The position numbers and the translations under genes are program-made. A stretch of 48,063 nucleotides of DNA from Nemertoderma westbladi (Eukaryota; Xenacoelomorpha; Nemertodermatida; Nemertodermatidae), in assembly GCA_032718475.1 (NCBI GenBank), contig JAUCBJ010008274.1, forward strand, positions 1 to 48,063, written 5' to 3'. Of this stretch, positions 43,051 to 48,063 are shown in pieces. Each line of letters starts with the position of its first letter. The first letter of the stretch is position 1. The notes below the pieces were generated by a model. That model searched no databases and was not told where the DNA came from. It was given only the letters and a program-made list of their open reading frames with translations.

Positions 43051-44453
43051 CCGTAGAGGGGGGCTACATTGATAGGTTTTGACTTTTGAGCATATATGGC
43101 TAAGCCAAAATGATACAATTACAGATACCTATATAAGTATGGAGCTCATACTGTCATATGGACGGGAAATATATAATGGTGAATATTATTATGTCCCAAG
43201 CACTAGAAATAGTGCTTGGGATATTTTTTAAAACACCTTTCCTATCAACTTAGCCCCGAAGGTCGGGGCTACTTTGATACTACTTCAGAATCACTTATAA
43301 ATCAAACTAGCCCATTATATGGGGTTTCTTTGATATCCCTGAAAGTTTAAAAAAAATAAGTTGGGACATAGTCCCAAAAAAAGTGATCAAATCTACGTAA
43401 AAAACACCAAAAAAACACTTGATATTCTATAAAATTGCAATTAGCACAACACCAAAACATGTTAATAAGTAGTATTAATAATTTTAATAACAACACAATA
43501 ATGGTTCACAATAACAAAACAAACACTTAAAAATGGTTAAAATTAAAAACAACAAATCAAAACTATTAAAACAATTAAAAAACAACACTTAAACTGTGAA
43601 AGAATACAACACTTTAAAAAATATTTAAAAGAATAAACAGGTGAAGTTTCTATTCTTCAATTACAATAGAAGCAGAATCGTTCTCTATTTCTATCTCTAA
43701 AGTCTCTCATGATTATATCCCCATAGTTATCCTCATCCCCAATGTAATTACCCAATGACTCATCTCCAATGTCATCACAATACTCAGCAGTGTTATCACT
43801 GTAGTCATCTTCCTCATCCGAATTGTCACAATCTCTCATCTCTAACTCACTGTCAATACCATTGTCAGTATCACTATCTTCAGAATTATCCAGTACTTCA
43901 GCAAGGTCATCAGGATAATCACTTCCAATGTCAATCAGTTGTTCAATGTTAATTTCATAATTCTTACAGCCATTTCAAAACCACTTCTCCTTGTTACTAT
44001 ATTCGGATTCTTCCACACAGTCTCCACAGAACCACATATTGCATCCGTCGCATTGCACCCACTGCTTCCTTGTATTCTTTCTATAACCCTTTGCACATTG
44101 CTTGCATTTATTGCTTTCCTTCTTTCTTATCTTTTCTTGTTTTTTGGCTAGCAGCTGGGTTGTTGACATAGCCATCCCAAGCGTTGTTGGACCATCTTGC
44201 CCACCAACAGCGGTGTTACAATCTCCTTGGGGGAGTTCCATAACAGCTGCACTCAAACATACATTTAGATCATCATCATCTTGAGGGATATCCTTAAGTA
44301 CTTGTCTCCGATCCACAGGATATAACCCAGTCTGCCATTTGTTTTAAATCCTGCCTCTAGATTCTTGCTCCGTACAGTATTTGTGTCAAATATCAAAGAA
44401 GCCCCAGTGAAATCAAAGTAACCCCAGGGTATCAAAGTAGCCCCCTTCTACGG
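43051..44453 (-). mobile_element. Pogo-like (IS630/Tc1/mariner group) element with TIRs and TA TSD
   Basis: The left end CCGTAGAGGGGGGCTACATT (43051) and the right end, read inverted, CCGTAGAAGGGGGCTACTTT (44453) match over about 25 bp and are each flanked by TA (43049-43050, 44454-44455). Subterminal GGGGCTACTTTGATA-like blocks recur near both ends (43257-43280, 43321-43335, 44390-44440). A TA duplication fits the Tc1/mariner/pogo group. Inside, the minus strand carries only the end of a transposase gene plus a PHD-type finger and acidic tail, so this is an internally deleted copy of 1.4 kb. A 28-nt hairpin (TCCCAAGCACTAG..TAGTGCTTGGGA) lies at 43188-43215. Confidence 0.78.
43657..44400 (-). 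pseudogene. Pogo-type transposase C-terminus with PHD-like finger and acidic tail (disrupted)
   Basis: Read on the minus strand. Near 44390-44340 SKNLEAGFKTNG recalls the end of DDE_1 domains (sknI.aGFrktG). A frameshift follows, then GLYPVDRRQVL (44330-44290), the next piece of the same motif. Then come a basic linker (KKQEKIRKKE) and a PHD-like zinc finger (CKQCAKG, then WVQCDGCNMWFCGDC, then EKWF). An in-frame TGA at 43975-43977 stands where the cysteine of a WxCxxC pair is expected (next residues NGC). The same frame then runs on for about 105 codons as a strongly acidic tail rich in D and E, ending CFYCN at 43657. The frameshift and TGA suggest a non-functional remnant. PHD or chromodomain-like readers fused to transposases are known; no host role is implied. 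Confidence 0.65.
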
Positions 44454-44455
44454 TA

Positions 44456-44772
44456 AGGCACAGCGGTTTAATATCAGAATACGGTCAGACGGTACCAACA
44501 TGGCCATGGTAACAACTGGCTGATTGGCAACTGACCAATACCGGCAACCGGTGTAACATGGACAGCAGGAGGGGTCCTACAGTCAGGGTCGTACTGTCGT
44601 AATGTCGTATTAACGGCGGGACTTTTGGGGCTATATGGAGGTATTACGTCATTTTCTATTCTTGAGACATTATAAGGTTTTCTAAATCAGTTTGCTTTAG
44701 TTAATTAATCTAAATGTATTTGTAGTTGTTCAAGTTCAACAAGGTCGAGGGGATTTATCAATGGTAGAAACT
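44456..44772. other. Non-coding spacer
   Basis: Between the pogo-like element and the next ORF. No features beyond short CCGGC/ACCGG patches. Confidence 0.5.
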
Positions 44773-45078
44773 TTAACTATGTGTAGGATCTTCGGGTTTC
44801 ACCATATAATATTGAGTTAAATGGACATAGTAGGGGTGGTCTTTGATCCCGTAAAATGAGTTCTGTAAAGGTCTAGCGCTTATGTTAACCTCGTGTACCA
44901 TATGACGGACAAGATCCGCTCGATTGTCCGGAGGTTCAAGGAGTATACCGTCGACACTAGCAGCTTCGATCGCAGCTTTCAATCCCCCTCTGCCCCCGGA
45001 CAGCCCTGAGATCCTCAGCGCTGATGTACTGCTGTCGCTGTGCCCCTCATCAACGTAGTAGCCACACAATAACAACAA
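44773..45078 (-). CDS. Unrecognised exon-like ORF
   Basis: The minus-strand frame is open from a TGA just upstream of 45078 to the stop at 44773. There is no ATG near its start, so it is likelier a 3' terminal exon. Possible acceptors on the minus strand include GTTGATGAG and GACAGCAG just inside the frame. The GC content and codon use are clearly richer than the surroundings, which supports coding. The sequence contains LSGGRGGLKAAIEAASVDGI, EPPDNRADLVRHMVHEVNIS and HPYYVHLTQYYMVKPEDPTH: a soluble, helix-prone chain with a conserved-looking aromatic end. No signal peptide or membrane segment. I do not recognise the family and did not find the upstream exons. Confidence 0.5.
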   Translation of the reverse strand: MLLLCGYYVDEGHSDSSTSALRISGLSGGRGGLKAAIEAASVDGILLEPPDNRADLVRHMVHEVNISARPLQNSFYGIKDHPYYVHLTQYYMVKPEDPTHS

Positions 45079-45750
45079 TAATCAGCGCGAGTCACTCTAC
45101 TGTCCTTCCCTAGGGCTCGAATATACTGGAGGTACTTGTTACAGATGTAGGATAACGTTCACAATTGTGGTTCGCTACTGTAAACACACTTTACTGTAGT
45201 AGTAAACATTCACCTATAAATACACAAATTCCACATTCCTGCCACAATTTGTACAAATTAGGGCCATTTGTCTGTTAGTCAGATGCCTTCCAGAATGCCA
45301 CGTTATTATTATGTATCCTTGGATACTATTAAGATGCTATGTATTATGCATGCTATTCAATGGGGTGAACTTTCTATTGTTCTTTAACACACTTCTAATT
45401 CTAGTGTGGTTGTTACTATGGTGACATTATGCAAAGCTAGTGGTAGAATTAGGGTATTTCTCATCTATGCAGATCTGGGATGCTATTTTATAGCGACTCT
45501 TGGGTTATTAATATTCCCCTTATATATGATTTTTTATTAATTTTGTCGGCTATTGTCTGTACACTGGAGATTCTCTCACACTGCTATACTTAATAGGGTG
45601 GATCTTCGCTCCCATGATCTATTAATTGACGGAATTTTGGGAATGTTGATAAATTGTATAAAATGACAATTTATTTAATTCATGAGAGGATATGAATTTA
45701 AAATTTATTCCCGTGAATTTTATTATTTAATATTAGAATAGACACAGTTT
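45079..45750. other. Non-coding stretch
   Basis: 5' side of the unrecognised ORF, possibly intron. AT-rich; no further exon recognised. Confidence 0.4.
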
Positions 45751-46100
45751 TATTCCAGAACATGTCTGGGGACATTAATCATTAATTCTAGAAATTTTGT
45801 CTTTTAAGTATATCGGCGCCACGATATCTTAATCGACTACATTTTTAGAGGATCTAAGGGTTTAACAGATTTTTCTCTTTCTTTATTTTAACATTTGTTA
45901 TAACAAACGTTGTGAATATTTAACAAATAGTTAATATTATGATGGGCACCGATTTATTCCAGAACATGTCTGGGGACGTTAACCACTGATTCTAGAATTT
46001 TCTCTTTCAAGTATATCGGTGGGTGTCGCGATATCTTAATCAACTAGAATTTCAGATGGTCAAAGGGTTTAACAGATTTATGGGTCAAAGATTTTAACAG
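45751..46100 (+). repeat. 204-bp direct duplication, diverged
   Basis: TATTCCAGAACATGTCTGGG starts at 45751 and 45955 and is followed in both copies by TTCTAGAA, AAGTATATCGG, CGATATCTTAATC and GGGTTTAACAGATTT. Divergence is roughly 15-20 percent by eye. A further partial TTTTAACAGATTT follows at about 46090. No coding. Confidence 0.8.
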
Positions 46101-46530
46101 ATTTACTTTGACAGCGCTACTGTTAAATGGACATCTTTCTACTATATGTATTATTTAAAATATGGTACGAGAGCAATATTGCAAGAAGCAATGTCAGTGA
46201 GAAGAGGCAAGTCATTTCCAAGGTATACCCAGAGCTTGGTTTAGCCGAGACACGAGGATCTGAACTTTGCATTCCTAATACTCTACTTTACCAATAATAC
46301 CTAAGTATAGTAGGAGCGGTAAAGATTGTACTTTGATAAGAACTGACATTTCATCTTTCTGTAGTCACATTTATAATAGAATACGGACGGTAAGGAAAGA
46401 GAAAATGAAATTATTTCTCGCCGTTAACGAAATATATTATACTAAGTAATTAAGTAATAAAACACGAATATATTGCACTGAATAATCGTCTAAAATATTA
46501 TTCTACTAAATAAAATTAAATAAAACGATC
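46101..46530. other. Non-coding stretch
   Basis: No gene seen; AT-rich. Confidence 0.5.
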
Positions 46531-47290
46531 ATGATATGTGAGCGGATTCAATTCCGCCTCACCAACCCCCATAAAGTGGGAAGTGGCGCCTTTAAGCAAT
46601 ATTGGGGATACGAGGTTAATCCCCAATTAACCTCGTATCACACACCCAATAAACGGGGACAACAAACCCCGAAGGGCCACACAAAGGGAGGTCAGAGTTT
46701 AAACCTCCGGGAGAGGAAAGTAACAGCAGCGGGGGGGGGGGGGGGGGGGGGGGAAACACTCCCATAGAGGTGAGAGCCGAGAATTAGGTTATTGGCCAAT
46801 CAGAGCCAGGAAATGCATCCGCTAGGTACAAGGGCCACAAGTAATGTAGCTAACCAATATATATTACCGGTCAGTATCCATCCCCTTTCAGTCATCTCAG
46901 TCACACAGTGGGGACCAGTGACATTTTGTACCGTCACCGTTACTGTCAGATTATCTCATTACTGCTGTACTGCAACTGCATTATCTATATTACCGTGCTA
47001 TCATATATCTCATTACCGTCAATCTATAACAATATCAAGATAACAACAACAAACTATCTTCTTTCCAACAACGCGGTGACGCGTAACTCAATTCACCGGT
47101 CGGGATCCCCTGATCCCGTCACATGATAATATAAATTAAATAATAATGCGTACATAAATATAAAATAAAACAAATAAAATAATTGAGTCACATACCAACT
47201 CCGATCGCTGTTATGTTGTGGAGTCCCTAGATGTTGGTTGGATTAGGGAGGTGGTCGTAGGAAGAGTCTCTTGTTTTCCATAGTTGCCGG
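46531..47290 (-). mobile_element. Probable 3' LTR region of a BEL/Pao retrotransposon (ends not defined)
   Basis: Lies directly downstream (minus strand) of the pol C-terminus. It has features common in LTRs: a TATA-like TTATATTATC at about 47130, GC-rich hairpins (GATACGAGGTTAAT / ATTAACCTCGTATC around 46608-46638) and a 23-G tract (46731-46753). I cannot place the TG...CA ends, and the 5' LTR is outside the window, so this is positional inference. Confidence 0.35.
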
Positions 47291-47297
47291 ACAACTC

Positions 47298-48063
47298 TCA
47301 CTCTCTTTCCAATAAACATAAACGACCAACCGGGCGATTAAGTTGCTGAGTTTCAAAAACGATTCCGGGTTTCTTGTAGTTGCGTCGCATGACTACGAGT
47401 TCCACCGATCTCACTAAACCATCGGATATATGAGTCTCGATGATACGACCTGTCTGCCACCTCTTACGGGGAAGATCGGATTCCACAATGAGGACCATGT
47501 CTCCGGCGCTGACATTTTCTTGCTGCACAAACCACTTTGTTCGAAGTTGCAGCGTAGGAAGATAATATTTTTCAAAATGGTCAGCGAAACGACGGGATAA
47601 TAACTGCATAAGTTGCCAAGTTTGTAGGCAGTACTCGTCTCCGTCCGTTATTTCCGACTGCGGGAGCATGGCTACAGGTTTCTTTAGTAGGAAATGCGCG
47701 AGTGTTAGCGCTTCAAGGAGTCTGGACTCGTTGAAACTGGCATAAGCGGTCTCTCGTTGAGATAGGCAGCTATTTCCTCCATTAATGTCCGCAAAAGTTC
47801 GTCGGTGAGATACGCATGCGCGTTACGGCACTACAAAGTGAAATGCGGTCTTCATGCCACGTATGAGTCTCTCCCAACTTCCTCCCCACCAAGGGGCGTC
47901 GGCGGCGTTGAAGGTCCAGCTAGATGCTGTTCGCGCTTTCAGACCTTTGGCAGTTTAACCCACCAAATTAAGATGTCTTCTAGATATTAAATCAGTTTTT
48001 AGTCTATGACAAGTATTTGATTCACTACACTAGTCGAAACCAATCCGTGCGCGACCATTCACC
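47298..48063 (-). mobile_element. BEL/Pao retrotransposon pol, 3' end (integrase C-terminus and DUF5641), disrupted
   Basis: An open minus-strand frame 47669-47298 matches the DUF5641 domain found at the end of BEL/Pao polyproteins: WQLMQLLSRRFADHFEKYYL, KWFVQQENVSAGDMVLIVES, PRKRWQTGRI and the closing NRPVGRLCLLE. Upstream to the window edge, other frames carry integrase C-terminal traces (a WW-G-WERLIRGMK-like block near 47895, a YLNERPL-like block near 47750). These frames do not join without frameshifts, so the copy is damaged. It continues beyond 48063. This is an old mobile element, not a host gene. Confidence 0.8.

Noticed and set aside
46745-46790. CTCCCATAGAGGT near 46760 as another copy of the 9508-11243 element end
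   Set aside because: Similarity covers only about 13 bases and does not extend into flanks.

Overview
The window is nuclear DNA of an animal, probably a marine invertebrate. It is AT-rich, gene-sparse and full of decayed transposons, satellites and fold-back elements. The recognisable host genes are animal or eukaryotic: PIKfyve, WDR89, an MGMT-type DNA repair protein, an HMG-box protein and an NHL-type beta-propeller. GT-AG introns can be proposed at several places. I cannot name the species from sequence alone.

Layout, left to right. 1-4.9 kb: mostly non-coding, with a possible C2HC first exon (2222-2345), a 29-30 bp minisatellite and an old copy of a repeat that recurs near 18 and 21 kb. 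4934-9105: a nearly intact DDE (DD34E, IS3/IS3EU-like) DNA transposon with 6-bp target duplications, long terminal inverted repeats (TIRs) built from 92-bp and 51-bp tandem units, and a two-exon transposase with one frameshift. 9508-11243: a non-autonomous inverted-repeat element filled with a 29/14-bp minisatellite. 13.2-14.6 kb: two non-LTR retrotransposon fragments on the minus strand. 14867-15361: a small glycine-zipper membrane protein with a degenerate J-domain-like tail. 16017-16876: last exon of a tandem HMG-box protein. 17.7-22.1 kb: MITE, 34-bp satellite and 315-bp repeats. 23.5-24.1 kb: nested palindromes. 24908-25876: intronless NHL-like protein. 26.2-29.9 kb: possible decayed transposon bounded by inverted repeats. 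30580-31107: small hAT-like element made of GGGCGAAG repeats. 31226-31830 (-): MGMT. 32.4-33.1 kb: fold-back MITEs. 33388-39282 (-): PIKfyve as one uninterrupted 1964-codon frame. 40493-41705 (-): WDR89 with a 1-nt frame break in an A6 run. 43051-44453: pogo-like element with the C-terminal end of a transposase, a PHD-like finger and an acidic tail. 44773-45078 (-): an unrecognised, exon-like ORF. 47298-48063 (-): 3' end of a BEL/Pao retrotransposon pol gene, probably followed by its LTR.

The host genes do not form an operon or a pathway. PIKfyve and WDR89 are neighbours on the same strand, but 1.2 kb of non-coding DNA separates them. I found no bacterial features, no CRISPR array and no convincing tRNA or rRNA gene. 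The most notable signals are the intronless PIKfyve, the subterminal tandem-repeat architecture shared by several DNA transposons, and the pogo-like element in which a TGA stop sits where a PHD zinc-binding cysteine is expected.
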